A stretch of DNA of 64,000 nucleotides from Acidobacteriota bacterium (GCA_003170135.1 PMZR01000063.1:1-64000), one strand, 5' to 3'; positions 53,220-62,812 are shown, counted from the first letter of the stretch. Translations and numbers: made by a program. The notes: generated by a model not told the origin, from the sequence alone.

Positions 53220-54707
53220 CTATGCCTTTGAACCGCTCGGCTTGTTGTCGGCGCGCGCGTCGATCAGAACGATGGCTTCGTCGCGCTCAAGCTCCAGCCG
53301 TTTCAAAATCGCTTCAGCGCGCCGTCGTTCAGCCACCGAGAAGTAGATGATGATCTTCACAGACCGTTTGGCGTCGCTGGCCTTTTCATAGACCTTCGAC
53401 TGGTTCTTCAGGTTGCGTTCGAGCTGCGTATTGCCCGCGAGCTTCATCTCAACGAGCGATTTGTCCTTGGCTCCTCTAGAGATCTTGAAATCGGCCGGTC
53501 CTCGTCCGTCGTTCGCCTCGCGCGTCACGTCCAGCGACGTGCCGAACCATGTCAGTCGATAGAGGATCTGCACGTCCGATTCGCGTTGGATCGGCGTGCC
53601 GTTCACGTAGAAGATTCGGTGGCACCCCTTGTTCTCGATCGCGTCCTTCAGGAATCGAGCGCGGCGGAGGGCGGCATCGTACGAGTCGGCACCGTCCTTG
53701 TAGAAGTCCGTCTTGGCGGCTAAGAAAGCGACGAAGTCGCCAATCTGGCGTACGTAGAGCTGTTCGGATTCCTTGACTCGGGCATCGCTGATGCTGACCG
53801 CCCTGGCGCCGTGCTCCTCCTTGAAGCGAATGTAGTAGTCGACCAGTTCTGGGAAGCGTCTGACGGTGTCCACGATCGCGGCATCCTTCTCAGACTTCTT
53901 GATCGGCTTCTTGCGGCGGCGCGGCAGCAAGCTTCGGAAGTAGTTGTTGATCTGCTGACGAAGCTCCAGGTTTGGGATCGCCTGCGGAATCTGGTCGAAG
54001 TCGTCGAAGAGGTCGGTCTTGTTGATCCAGGTATCGTCTTTCGTGAGGAGGTCCTTTGGTGTCAGCAGGACGTGCCTCCCGTTGTGAACCGGTAGATCGA
54101 ATCGGCCTGACGCCCATGTCTCCGTTTTGTAGTTGAACCGAACCTTCTGCACCGCGACGATGCGGCGTAAGGGCTTGTCAATGTACTTCTTCGCGAACGC
54201 CGAGGTGTAATCAAGTAGAAATCCGTGGATCAGATTGTTGGTGAAGTCAGAGATGTTGTCCTTGCCGACACGGTCGCTGACCAGACACAGTTTTTCTAGG
54301 TGGACGTCCTTGGTGATGTGTGCCTGATTGAGTCCGTTGAAAAGTACTCCGAGGTTCTTGTGCAGTTCGCCGGCGAATTTAGAACCAAGACCGCGGCCAT
54401 GGTTGCCGGTTGCCGAGAATCCCAGCCAGTTCTGCTCGATTTCCGGAAAGCGATACCAGGCGGCGACGAGGCCATCGTCAAGTTTCTGGGACTGCGCCTT
54501 GTCGTAGAGGAATTCGAGGTACCTGACGATCTGCCGGTGGAGTTCCCGGTACACCCGCCTGCGGCTGTTGAAGATCAGGAACGGGTCAACAAAAAGGGGC
54601 AGATCCGCGACTAGCGAAATATTGAACGCGCCATAGCGTTCGATCACACGTGGCTTTACCTTGAACACATCGGAGAAGTAGAGGTCCATTGCGGGAAAGC
54701 GGCTCAT
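53220..54707 (-). CDS. Putative ExK nuclease-like protein
   Basis: 495 residues (ATG 54707; ATG 54689 is an alternative). The C-terminus has GRGPADFKISRGAKDKSLVE followed by MKLAGNTQLERNLKNQ, that is Asp, then Glu-x-Lys, as in PD-(D/E)XK enzymes; KIIIYFSVAERRRAEAIL follows. The N-terminal 300 residues are helical, rich in aromatic and basic residues, with SDRVGKDNISDFTNNLIHGF. It looks less GC-biased than its neighbours by eye, which may indicate transfer. I have no family name. Confidence 0.55.
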   Translation of the reverse strand: MSRFPAMDLYFSDVFKVKPRVIERYGAFNISLVADLPLFVDPFLIFNSRRRVYRELHRQIVRYLEFLYDKAQSQKLDDGLVAAWYRFPEIEQNWLGFSATGNHGRGLGSKFAGELHKNLGVLFNGLNQAHITKDVHLEKLCLVSDRVGKDNISDFTNNLIHGFLLDYTSAFAKKYIDKPLRRIVAVQKVRFNYKTETWASGRFDLPVHNGRHVLLTPKDLLTKDDTWINKTDLFDDFDQIPQAIPNLELRQQINNYFRSLLPRRRKKPIKKSEKDAAIVDTVRRFPELVDYYIRFKEEHGARAVSISDARVKESEQLYVRQIGDFVAFLAAKTDFYKDGADSYDAALRRARFLKDAIENKGCHRIFYVNGTPIQRESDVQILYRLTWFGTSLDVTREANDGRGPADFKISRGAKDKSLVEMKLAGNTQLERNLKNQSKVYEKASDAKRSVKIIIYFSVAERRRAEAILKRLELERDEAIVLIDARADNKPSGSKA

Positions 54708-54837
54708 GTTCGTTCAGGCGATCCCACTATAGGGCGGACTTGCGGTGCCCGTCCATGATGGGCGGCCGGGTGCCCGGGGTGCTGGGCGTCCTTCGTGCTC
54801 TCAGCCGCGGTCGTCCGCCGGGGGCCCCGCTCTAAGA

Positions 54838-56271
54838 TTAGTCTTGCCTCTTCCGGAACCCCAGTGGGAGCAACTTCGGGCGAGGTGATTGAGCTTGCGC
54901 CGTCGTCTTCCTCGCCCAGTAGCCTCTGGGCGGTGTTGGGATTTCCAGTTTCCTGCAGAGCGTCGCCAAATTTTCCTCGGACATCCCGTACTTGCGGCCG
55001 ACCTCATTCATGGGCTCGGACCAGACCTGAACGAAGAGTCGTTCGCGATCGTGTGCAGGCGTGGCCGAAGACGCTGGTTGCGCGGCCTGACGATCAGAGC
55101 GCCACTGCCCGTCGAGGGTCAGCCCCAGGCGCGAGAGATGACTCGCGCACGACGCAAGGTGCTGCCGCATGCGGGGCACCCGAAGCAGTTCACGAACCCC
55201 GCTCTCGCCGTTCGCGGTCTTGAGGAGCTGGCCGACCAGCTCCACGGTCACCTCGGGCTCGAGCCTGTAGAGAATCCGCCTGGTGTCGTTCAACGTGGAC
55301 GGCTGCGGCTTCCAGATCGCTCCGTGCTTCAGGAGGAGCTTGATGGCTTCTCGCCCGTTCGAGACCGTGTGCGCGGGCGACTGGTATGTCGGACCATAGC
55401 CGTAGCGCACTCGGTCGAAGTCTTCCCATCCCAAATGGCGGATGCACGACTCGAGCGCGGTGGAACCACCGTCCGGCCTGTCGTTCGGATTCGCTCCGAG
55501 GCTGAGAAGGTAGGCGAGGACGTCTCGATGGGCCGAGAATGACGCGCGGTCGAGCATGCCGGCAAGATCGTCCGAAGAATTGGGCTTGAGCCGCTTGAGG
55601 AGTTCAACCTTGCCGGAGGCACAGGCTTCGTTCAAGGCCGTTGTGTGCCAGTCAGCGTCGTCGATGTGCTCGGCGTCATCGACAGCCGGTCCGCGCGTGC
55701 GCGGGTCCGCTCCCGCCCACATCAAGAGGCTGACCCATTTCAGGTTCCCCTCCTGGCAGAACTGCCGCAGCGCCATGTCGGCCTGCTCCTGCAACTGCGG
55801 CCCGAGCTCGGGCCTCAGTCTTCGGCAATCCAGGTACGACCCGAGCGTGGTCTTCGCGCGCAATTGGCAGAGGGCGCGAGCAAACGGGAAACCAGTAAGC
55901 GGATCAGCGCCGTGCTCGAGAAAAGTGGCGACGATGGCCCGGTGGCCGGTGAGGAGGACGTCCAACAATGGAACGGCCGCGATCTCGGCGCCGTGTGCGA
56001 GGGTCAGCTCGATGAGGGCCAGCCGGTCATGCTGTAGCGCGAGCTGAAGTGAATCGTTCTTGACCTTCTGACTCTCCTCGTGTCGAAGCAACAGCTCAAT
56101 CAGGCTGTGGAATCCTGTCGCGATTGCGACCTTCAACGGCGTCTTCCGGATCTCGGCGGGAACGGCTATGGACCTGCCTGCGCGGATCCACGCCTCGACT
56201 TCGTAGAGTCTTCCAGCTTCGCAGAGCTGGATCAGCTCCTTGGCCTCGGCCAGCGAGAGAGGGTGTGACAT
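54838..56271 (-). CDS. Ankyrin-repeat protein with C-terminal HTH-like module
   Basis: 477 residues. Several degenerate ankyrin units are visible, for example TPLKVAIATGFHSLIELLLR, LLTGHRAIVATFLEHGADPL, SFSAHRDVLAYLLSLGANPN and REAIKLLLKHGAIWKPQ. The final 80 residues carry LFVQVWSEPMNEVGRKYGMS then LCRKLEIPTPPRGYWARK, the same module as the N-terminus of the next upstream gene. The ankyrins imply protein binding, the module DNA binding. A palindromic operator-like site lies 110-155 bases before the ATG. Confidence 0.65.
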   Translation of the reverse strand: MSHPLSLAEAKELIQLCEAGRLYEVEAWIRAGRSIAVPAEIRKTPLKVAIATGFHSLIELLLRHEESQKVKNDSLQLALQHDRLALIELTLAHGAEIAAVPLLDVLLTGHRAIVATFLEHGADPLTGFPFARALCQLRAKTTLGSYLDCRRLRPELGPQLQEQADMALRQFCQEGNLKWVSLLMWAGADPRTRGPAVDDAEHIDDADWHTTALNEACASGKVELLKRLKPNSSDDLAGMLDRASFSAHRDVLAYLLSLGANPNDRPDGGSTALESCIRHLGWEDFDRVRYGYGPTYQSPAHTVSNGREAIKLLLKHGAIWKPQPSTLNDTRRILYRLEPEVTVELVGQLLKTANGESGVRELLRVPRMRQHLASCASHLSRLGLTLDGQWRSDRQAAQPASSATPAHDRERLFVQVWSEPMNEVGRKYGMSEENLATLCRKLEIPTPPRGYWARKTTAQAQSPRPKLLPLGFRKRQD

Positions 56272-56381
56272 CGGATCAAGTTCCCGCGCAGGTCCTCTGG
56301 GCGCACCGCGCTAGCGGCACTGACGTGACCGCCTACCCCGGCGAACAGGCGACCACGCCACGGCCATGTTCGGACTATGTG

Positions 56382-56425
56382 CGATGTTCACAACACCGTG
56401 AACATCGCCTTTTCTGTGAACATCG
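56382..56425. promoter_or_regulatory. Operator-like repeat, three GTGAACATCG half sites
   Basis: CGATGTTCAC (56382-56391) and GTGAACATCG (56398-56407) form a perfect palindrome with a six-base spacer. A third copy, GTGAACATCG, is at 56416-56425, 18 bases on. It lies between the two minus-strand HTH-module genes, upstream of the ankyrin gene. It looks like a regulator-binding site. Confidence 0.6.
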
Positions 56426-56448
56426 TCGAGGCCATCGGGCCAGACCCC

Positions 56449-57603
56449 TCACTCCCAGTTCCACGGCATCGACGCCGGCGGCGGGAGCGGTGCGGTCGGC
56501 CACGGTTCCTTCAAGAGCGCGTCGATCGGATCCGTCTTCCTCAGGTTCTCCTTGGCCCATTCTAACCATCGTGTCGCGGCGTCCTTCGACTCGCCCTCGA
56601 GGTGTGCTTCCAGGATGTGCCGGTCCACGCTCGAAACGAACTCGGACAGGCGTTGATGCTGCACCCAACGAGTCGCGAGTACTCGCAGCCGGCGGCGCCG
56701 CAGTTCCTCAGAATGGCGCTCCTGGTCACGCAGTCGGCGTTGATCGTCGTGGACGCGCCACCGGCGCTCACGCTCCTCATGAATTGCGCGCTGACGCTTG
56801 GCCTCCATCGCGCGGCGCACCAGGCCCGCAATGAAGCGGTTGAGCAAGTCCTCGATCAGACGTGGCGGGTCATCGGCGATCCCGGAACTGCTGTAGTCCG
56901 GGCCGATTCGGAGACGAAGATGGCCAGACGGCTCGAGGTCGTTGCCGGTGCCATAGCGGTGTTGAACCTTCACCTGCTTCTGCCGTTCGTTCAATGCAAT
57001 CTGGAAGTCCTCTCCGAGCACCTTGACGATCGTCTCCGACTTCTCGTTGATGGAGACAGCGTATCCGCGCTTCTCGAGGGCGGATAGCAGCGCCTGCATG
57101 ATGCGGAGCGCGCGCGGTATGAGTGGCTTGGACACGGCGATGTCCAGACAGCCATCACCAGCTCTCACGAGATGGGCGCGATAGCGTTCGGCCCAGCGAA
57201 CGGACTGAGTCGGATGTTTTGCGCCACGGTGGAGGGCTGCAGCAGCTGCCTTGACCAAGGGGTGCGACAGCGCCAAGGCCGGCGGCACCCTGATCAGCCA
57301 CTCGGGGTTCTTCTCGCGCTCGTATTCGGGCACGTCCATTTTCGGACTTGCTCGGTCCCCAGACTGAAAGAAGACGGTTTCCAGATCTGGACTCTGAGCA
57401 GGTGGCAGCGACGGTGGCGCTGGTGCCTTCCCCACCTCACGCTGCGCCCAGTACCCGAGCCCGGGCTTTGGGATTCCGTAACGACGGCACACCTTCGCCA
57501 AGCCGACGTCGGAGATGCCGTAGCGTTGCGCCACGACAAGCGCGGGCTCGGCCCAGAGTTCGCGGTACAGCTGGTCACGGGGCACGGTGCGTTCATGTTT
57601 CAT
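56449..57603 (-). CDS. HTH-module protein with helical C-terminus
   Basis: 384 residues from ATG 57603 (GGGAG eight bases upstream). The N-terminus has RDQLYRELWAEPALVVAQRY, GISDVGLAKVCRRYGIPKPG and LGYWAQREV, an HTH-like module that is common in uncharacterised proteins and shared with the ankyrin gene. The middle is unassigned (VSINEKSETIVKVLGEDFQI); the C-terminal third is a long Arg/Glu-rich helix (LVRRAMEAKRQRAIHEERER) likely to form a coiled coil. Function unknown; a regulator or nucleic-acid-binding partner is plausible. Confidence 0.6.
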   Translation of the reverse strand: MKHERTVPRDQLYRELWAEPALVVAQRYGISDVGLAKVCRRYGIPKPGLGYWAQREVGKAPAPPSLPPAQSPDLETVFFQSGDRASPKMDVPEYEREKNPEWLIRVPPALALSHPLVKAAAAALHRGAKHPTQSVRWAERYRAHLVRAGDGCLDIAVSKPLIPRALRIMQALLSALEKRGYAVSINEKSETIVKVLGEDFQIALNERQKQVKVQHRYGTGNDLEPSGHLRLRIGPDYSSSGIADDPPRLIEDLLNRFIAGLVRRAMEAKRQRAIHEERERRWRVHDDQRRLRDQERHSEELRRRRLRVLATRWVQHQRLSEFVSSVDRHILEAHLEGESKDAATRWLEWAKENLRKTDPIDALLKEPWPTAPLPPPASMPWNWE

Positions 57604-57704
57604 TCGCTGTCTCCCGGGGAGCGGAGGGGAACAGGCCACCGGGCCGACCGATTTGAGCCGTGGAACCGACTGGTGCGGACGCGGACGTCCGGTCACGCTG
57701 CGGC

Positions 57705-58363
57705 TCAGCGGGTCACAATCGGAATCGGCGGCTTGGCATCCCTGGATGTGGATGGAATAAACCGTTTCCCGACCCAGAAAGGGCGCGAAGGCGCCCTTCC
57801 ACGAGGCCCCGCGCATGCCTGGCTCGCCGCATCGGGTAGGAGGAAGCCAGGTAGCGCCTCTGCGAAGTCGTCGAGAAGCGAACGGACGTCCGAGGCAATG
57901 TAAGCACGGACTTCTGAAGCCGCGGCGCCGACCTCGGCGACGATCTCTGAGCGACCGTCCACGAGGGTGACAATGTCCTTGAGGTCGTGACTCGCGAAGA
58001 TATCATCGCGCCCGCGCCCGCGGAAAGCTTCCAGTTTCGTCGCGATGAACAGCGTCGGCGTGACGATCCGGACGTCGTGGCCGGCGATTCACCACACATG
58101 TGCCCGTTTCGATGGCGGCCGGATGCCATCGATTGCTGAAGCCGAGCACACTGGCGTCGATCGGCATGACGTCAACGATCATGGCGTCGCGGCGCCAGCG
58201 GCAGAGCGGCGCACCGGGCGTGGCGTCCCCCCCTGAGCCGCGCGCTCAACTCACGTTCGGCGATCTGTCGCTCGCGCGCGCGGCCATCGCGCAGCGCATC
58301 GACGAGCGCGAGTAGTTCGTAGAGGACAGGGTCTTTCCTCACGGCCTTTGGCACGGCCTGCAA
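57705..58363 (-). pseudogene. Frameshifted nucleotidyltransferase-like gene
   Basis: Reading the minus strand, three frames together give one protein. The order is QAVPKAVRKDPVLYELLALV; DAMIVDVMPIDASVLGFSNR then WHPAAIETGT; and GHDVRIVTPTLFIATKLEAF with FASHDLKDIVTLVDGRSEIV. The pattern (D-V-M-P, then A-T-K-L-E-A-F-R-G-R-G, then S-H-D-L-K-D-I) is that of a nucleotidyltransferase-like family related to AbiEii-type proteins. Breaks lie in a run of seven G near 58230 and at about 58090. It is either a pseudogene or contains assembly errors. Confidence 0.65.
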
Positions 58364-58495
58364 GGAGGTTCGAGCCCAACGCCTCGGACGTCACCTTCGG
58401 GGTCGGGCCAGACGGGTGGCAGGTCACCGCTTTCGACGACTTGACCACTGAGCGGAGGAGCGGCGGACCCCTTCGGGATGCCAACTCCGAGGGCT

Positions 58496-60112
58496 TCATT
58501 TCGACTTCTGGTCAATGCGAAGGACTGACACCCGACAGCCAGCCCTCCTGATTTGCTCCCCCACCTTCATGAGGTTTAGCCGGCTGAAAAACGGGAGTTC
58601 GGCCGGTAAGTTGCTAGTGGGATTGGTCATTATAGCGTAAACGACCTCGAATTCCTGGGTGTCGGCCGCTTTGTCGACGGGAATTAGCGCGGCCAACTGT
58701 GGGTCGAGCGACTCGAGCTTCGAGCGCGTTTCCGACCTGAACTTGGCGTCATACAAGAATCCCTGAAGCGATACAAATCCTTGAGCGAACAGGTGGCTGA
58801 GCGTGGCGGACTTAGTCTTCTGCTTGACGTGAACGAACTGCCTTTCTTTCGTGAAGATGTCGCACACCTCGATCTTCGACCTTCGTTCCAGACTATACGC
58901 AAGATTCGTATGGAGCATTCCGAGGTCAGCCCGCCCAATGACGGCCCTCTTGATGTACGCGTCTTCGCCTTCCTTGACGTTCGCGGCCGGCAGTGAGAGC
59001 GTCGGTGTTACCCACTTGGCGAGGTCGCTGTTTATCTGGTCAGCAAGGGTGGCGGCGACCTTGAACCATTGGCCGCCGCTCAGGACGTAGAGGTTGCCTT
59101 CGACAAACGTTTCGAACACCAGACAGTTGTAGACCCACCATCTTGAGTAAGCCTCTTCCTGGTCGCTTCTCCGAACCGAGATTCGGTGCGACTTCTTCAA
59201 GGTCGACAAGGAGAGGGAACTTGGGTCTTCCAGACTTGCGAGGTAGTCTTCAACAGCCAGGTCCAGGTGCGGCGTCTGTGAGGGATCATTCGAGTAGTAG
59301 AACTCTGCGGCCTCGTCCCAGCTGATGAGTTCGTCTGGCGCTAGGTGGGTCTTGGCGGTATCTGATTTCCGCAATGTCTCCACGAGCTGCTGGTCCACGG
59401 CATCCACTTCCTTCCCAGGCTTCAGAGCCTTCAGGTCGTCTATCCAGCCGAATCTCTCCTTGTAAGCGTCTGACTTGAATAGCTTCAGAAACTGCTCGCA
59501 TTTCTCCTTGAGGCCTGGGAGATTCATCCGGACCGAAAGCGCGAGGGCGTCTGCGCCGGTGACTCGAGCTGCGAGGGCCGAGTCTTTGGGCTCGCCGGTC
59601 ACGGCCCGGAGAAGGTCGCGGCTCACATCGAGCCCGAACGTATCAAGAGACGATGCACGACTCACCTGCCTACGGGTACTAAGCGTCAGTTCTTCGATCG
59701 TGCGAATGTCAACCGACCTCAGTTGGTCCGCGTCCACGGCGTTCAGTGTCGCCCTGAGTCCGAAGTCGGGTTCCCAGGAGTCAGGCTTGAGGCAGTACCG
59801 GCCGGCGGGTCCAAACGTGACTGCGAATCCGCGGCCTCCGACCTGCAGAAGCAGCACACCGGAGGCACTCTTGTTCAACGTTTCATCAAGCGGCGTCTTG
59901 ACATAATCGTCGACGAACTCGTACCACTTTGGCGCCTTGCCCTGCGATTTGGTGATGAACAGGTCGCCTTTTACTCCGGCGCTGGATTTGAGTGGGTGTT
60001 TTTTCAGATTACCGGGTTTCGCGAGGGCATCGAGGGGCTTCTTCAGGTTCTCCGAGAGTAGATAAATCGTGAGGTGCCGACTCTTCGGTTTATCCTGTGT
60101 CTTTATCGCCAC
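58496..60112 (-). CDS. TIGR04141 / DUF6119-type protein
   Basis: 538 residues from GTG 60112, preceded by GAGGAGGG. Begins MAIKTQDKPKSRHLTIYLLS. Family-typical pieces are visible: SASGVLLLQVGGRGFAVTFG, STRRQVSRASSLDTFGLDVS and RDLLRAVTGEPKDSALAARV. I recall these from the sporadically distributed TIGR04141 proteins, frequent in defence islands and of unknown mechanism. No membrane or catalytic motif is evident. Confidence 0.75.
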   Translation of the reverse strand: MAIKTQDKPKSRHLTIYLLSENLKKPLDALAKPGNLKKHPLKSSAGVKGDLFITKSQGKAPKWYEFVDDYVKTPLDETLNKSASGVLLLQVGGRGFAVTFGPAGRYCLKPDSWEPDFGLRATLNAVDADQLRSVDIRTIEELTLSTRRQVSRASSLDTFGLDVSRDLLRAVTGEPKDSALAARVTGADALALSVRMNLPGLKEKCEQFLKLFKSDAYKERFGWIDDLKALKPGKEVDAVDQQLVETLRKSDTAKTHLAPDELISWDEAAEFYYSNDPSQTPHLDLAVEDYLASLEDPSSLSLSTLKKSHRISVRRSDQEEAYSRWWVYNCLVFETFVEGNLYVLSGGQWFKVAATLADQINSDLAKWVTPTLSLPAANVKEGEDAYIKRAVIGRADLGMLHTNLAYSLERRSKIEVCDIFTKERQFVHVKQKTKSATLSHLFAQGFVSLQGFLYDAKFRSETRSKLESLDPQLAALIPVDKAADTQEFEVVYAIMTNPTSNLPAELPFFSRLNLMKVGEQIRRAGCRVSVLRIDQKSK

Positions 60113-60467
60113 ACTTTCCCTCCTCGCCCAGATCTGCTCAATGGTCGAGCTAGGCGTCTTTAAAGTCAAGCGCGCGATCCGAAACAAAGTGCAGACTCCG
60201 GCGGTTCGGCTCTGAAGACACGTTGCCCCCGACGTGTTGTCGGGGCTGCCCGGCGTGGTTCCGGGACTTGGGTAGGAATGATGGCGGGAGAGCTGGCGCA
60301 CTACTGCTACATCGGTTCCTCGTGCTCGGCGTAGGACGTGAGGTTCCGATCGCGCCCGGTCCTGCGACGTGGCGTCGACGATCGGCCGCAGCAGCGCGAA
60401 CGAACGGCGTTCGCTGTTCACGCTGTACTGCCTAGCGGGGCACGTACGACGTGGCGTTCATCGCCGC
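60113..60467. other. 355-base gap without recognisable gene
   Basis: Upstream region of the TIGR04141-type gene and downstream of the MfnB-like gene. It may hold the promoter of the former. I see no repeat or RNA gene. Confidence 0.5.
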
Positions 60468-61682
60468 CTAGCTCTTTCCTGACGTCGGCGCACGGCCTCC
60501 GGCCGCTGCAGGTCGGGGATCCGCACGTTCAAAGCTCTTCACCAACTGCTCGACCAGCGGGCGTTTGATCGTCTCGTCAGGGCGGCCTTGTACTATTGCG
60601 GTCCGACGCCCGCTTGGGTGCCTGGCGGCGCCGCCGAAGCAGATCAAATCCACCTTTGTCTTCACGAGGGGTTCAATCTCGGCCAGGCTGATGGAGCCGG
60701 CCGCCCAGAACTCGAGGCCTGCCTCGTGGGCGCGGCTTGAGAGCGTTGTCGTCTCCGCGAGTGAGTAGAAATCCTGATAGCGCTTGCCAGTGTGCTTCTC
60801 AAAAGTATCGATCAAGACACCCTGCCAGCCAGCCTCACCAGCCAGACGAATCGCCTCGGCAGCGATCTCGATCGGCCTCTCGCCGTGCGCGTTGATCCCG
60901 AGCTCAGGGAAGAACACGGCGACGAGCGGATAGCGGGTCGTCTTGTTGAGCGGCATCGTGATGGCGTTGCTCTCAACTGCGGCATCAATCTGCCGGCGGA
61001 TTGTCCGCATCTGACTCAGGACCTCTGGACTACGCAGATCGCGCTTGTACTCGTCCAGGTGTGCGAAACCGACCTTGACGACGTCCGCACCCGCCTGAAT
61101 GGCGCCGATCACCTTGGTAGCCGTCAAGGCGGCCGTCGAGCGCGTATCGATGCGCCCAGTCCTCATGTCGCGGACGATCTGCGGCGATTCCGACACGTTT
61201 GTGGAGATGTAGACCTGCTCGCCAACGGCCAGGCGAATCTTGAAGATCTCGTCGACGGTGGCGGGGCCAAGGGCTTGCTCCATATGCTCGACATCGACGA
61301 CCACTCTGTCGTTTCGAACGAGGCCCGGTATCTCTTGACCCTCATGACCACTGATCAGGCAGAGCGCATCGACCGGCCGAGGATGTGCCGCACCAGCGAG
61401 GCGGCTCAGCCTGAATCCCAAGCGGTGATGAGGTGCCTGCTTGAATTTCGCGATTGCCTCGCTGCGCATCAGGAGGATCTGACGCGCTTCGTCGTTGAGG
61501 AACGACATCGTCTGACGCAGGGACGTCCACCGCCTGGTGGCAGCGAGACGCTGGACGTCCGCGATGACCTCGCTGCCCTTGCCGATCGCAAACCAGGCAG
61601 CTCGCCGGCTGTCGGTGTGGTCTCCCCGCCGCCTGATTTCTTCGACGTCTTCGTGGGTACGAGTGATCAGTGCTCTCGGCAT
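60468..61682 (-). CDS. MfnB-like TIM-barrel enzyme with extra N-terminal domain
   Basis: 404 residues. The last 270 resemble (5-formylfuran-3-yl)methyl phosphate synthase (MfnB/DUF556), a lysine-dependent enzyme that makes the furan unit of methanofuran from glyceraldehyde 3-phosphate. Evidence: GADVVKVGFAHLDEY, GWQGVLIDTFEKHTGKRYQD and LEFWAAGSISLAEIEP with ICFGGAARHPSGRRT. The N-terminal 125 residues are extra, and the first active-site Lys motif of MfnB is not seen, so the substrate may differ. It is in line with the neighbouring minus-strand genes (13 bases from the upstream one). Confidence 0.65.
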   Translation of the reverse strand: MPRALITRTHEDVEEIRRRGDHTDSRRAAWFAIGKGSEVIADVQRLAATRRWTSLRQTMSFLNDEARQILLMRSEAIAKFKQAPHHRLGFRLSRLAGAAHPRPVDALCLISGHEGQEIPGLVRNDRVVVDVEHMEQALGPATVDEIFKIRLAVGEQVYISTNVSESPQIVRDMRTGRIDTRSTAALTATKVIGAIQAGADVVKVGFAHLDEYKRDLRSPEVLSQMRTIRRQIDAAVESNAITMPLNKTTRYPLVAVFFPELGINAHGERPIEIAAEAIRLAGEAGWQGVLIDTFEKHTGKRYQDFYSLAETTTLSSRAHEAGLEFWAAGSISLAEIEPLVKTKVDLICFGGAARHPSGRRTAIVQGRPDETIKRPLVEQLVKSFERADPRPAAAGGRAPTSGKS

Positions 61683-61695
61683 GGGCAGCTTTCGC

Positions 61696-62586
61696 TCAGT
61701 GTGCGGAGGAGGCTAGAGCCGCGCTCACCGCGGCGGCGTCGCTCCACCGACTGATCCGACGAGGAAACATGTAATAGCGCGGCGGTGCCTCCCAGGAAAG
61801 CGCTTCTACCGCCGTCAGTGCGTCGCTTGGTCTCGCCTCTAGCAGAAGGCGCTGGGCAGCCGGCGGAAGGCCGTATGGCGTTGCTACCCAGGTGGCGGAC
61901 GCTTTCGATGTGAGGCCGGCGACGACCATTGCACAGAGCTGCTCCGGATGGCCGTAGTCGCGTCTTCCGCGTGCCACCGCCGCCACGAACCGATCGCCGA
62001 GCGTGGCAACCAGCATGGTGTACGCGCGCAGGACGGACGCTCCGGTCACGTGGGAAGCTCGGATGTCGCGTGTCGTGCACCAGTGCTCCCACACCTTCCC
62101 GCCATCGTCAACACTGTCTGCATCCCGGTCGAACTGTTGCCGGGGACACCCGTTAAAGCGGTCAACCGTGTCTCGCACGCCACGTGCAGAGATGTGCCCC
62201 ACGGAGTTGCCCTCCACGAACCCGAGCAACGTGGAGCCGGCCAAGAGTCTGCTGCTATCCTCGGAATCGAGACGCTCGGTACGCACGACTCTGTCTGCTC
62301 GGGCAGACACGCTCGCATAGTACTCGTCATTGCGCGCGTCGTGGGAAACCTCGAGCCAGAGGAGTCGACCGTTGGCGGCCCGTCTGACACCACCGGCGGC
62401 AACCAGATGGCAGGCGACATGCCATGCGCCATGGTCGAAGTCGCCGGGATCGCCAGGGCCGAGGTTGTCGCCATTGACCAGCGAGCGGTCCAGCCAGAGG
62501 CTTCTGAGTGATTCCACGTTGGTCGGCGAATCGGATAGGTCGCCGTATGGTGTGACGTCGAACCGGAACGAGCCCCTAAATGCCAC
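61696..62586 (-). CDS. Unknown protein upstream of the MfnB-like gene
   Basis: 296 residues from GTG 62586, chosen because AGGAGG lies four to five bases upstream. It has a beta-rich N-terminus (FRGSFRFDVTPYG, RLLWLEVSHDARNDEYYAS) and a C-terminal segment with VAAVARGRRDYGHPEQLCAM. No motif assignable. It is separated from the MfnB-like gene by 13 bases and is probably co-transcribed with it. Confidence 0.55.
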   Translation of the reverse strand: MAFRGSFRFDVTPYGDLSDSPTNVESLRSLWLDRSLVNGDNLGPGDPGDFDHGAWHVACHLVAAGGVRRAANGRLLWLEVSHDARNDEYYASVSARADRVVRTERLDSEDSSRLLAGSTLLGFVEGNSVGHISARGVRDTVDRFNGCPRQQFDRDADSVDDGGKVWEHWCTTRDIRASHVTGASVLRAYTMLVATLGDRFVAAVARGRRDYGHPEQLCAMVVAGLTSKASATWVATPYGLPPAAQRLLLEARPSDALTAVEALSWEAPPRYYMFPRRISRWSDAAAVSAALASSAH

Positions 62587-62812
62587 GGTCCCTCCTGACG
62601 TCCAACGTGGTGGTGGCCTCGACTGGCACAGCTTCCTACAGGGCTGTGCCTGCGCGCGAACCCCGGCGCGCCGAACCCTTGACGGCAGCGCTCCAAGCAA
62701 CGGGATTCTAGGCCGGATTGGGCCTCCCATGAACGACTATTCCCGGACTTCTTTCGAGACGCCGCCGCGACCGAGCAGCGCAAATAGGGTTCTCACACAA
62801 GGCCGCCTCGCT

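Noticed and set aside
54722-54738. CACTATAGGG resembling the end of a T7 promoter
   Set aside because: Only about ten bases match and the upstream half is absent; chance similarity.
57604-58129. 138-residue minus-strand frame as an intact gene
   Set aside because: Its Ser/Arg-rich sequence is a shadow; the protein-like signal is in the neighbouring frames of the nucleotidyltransferase pseudogene.
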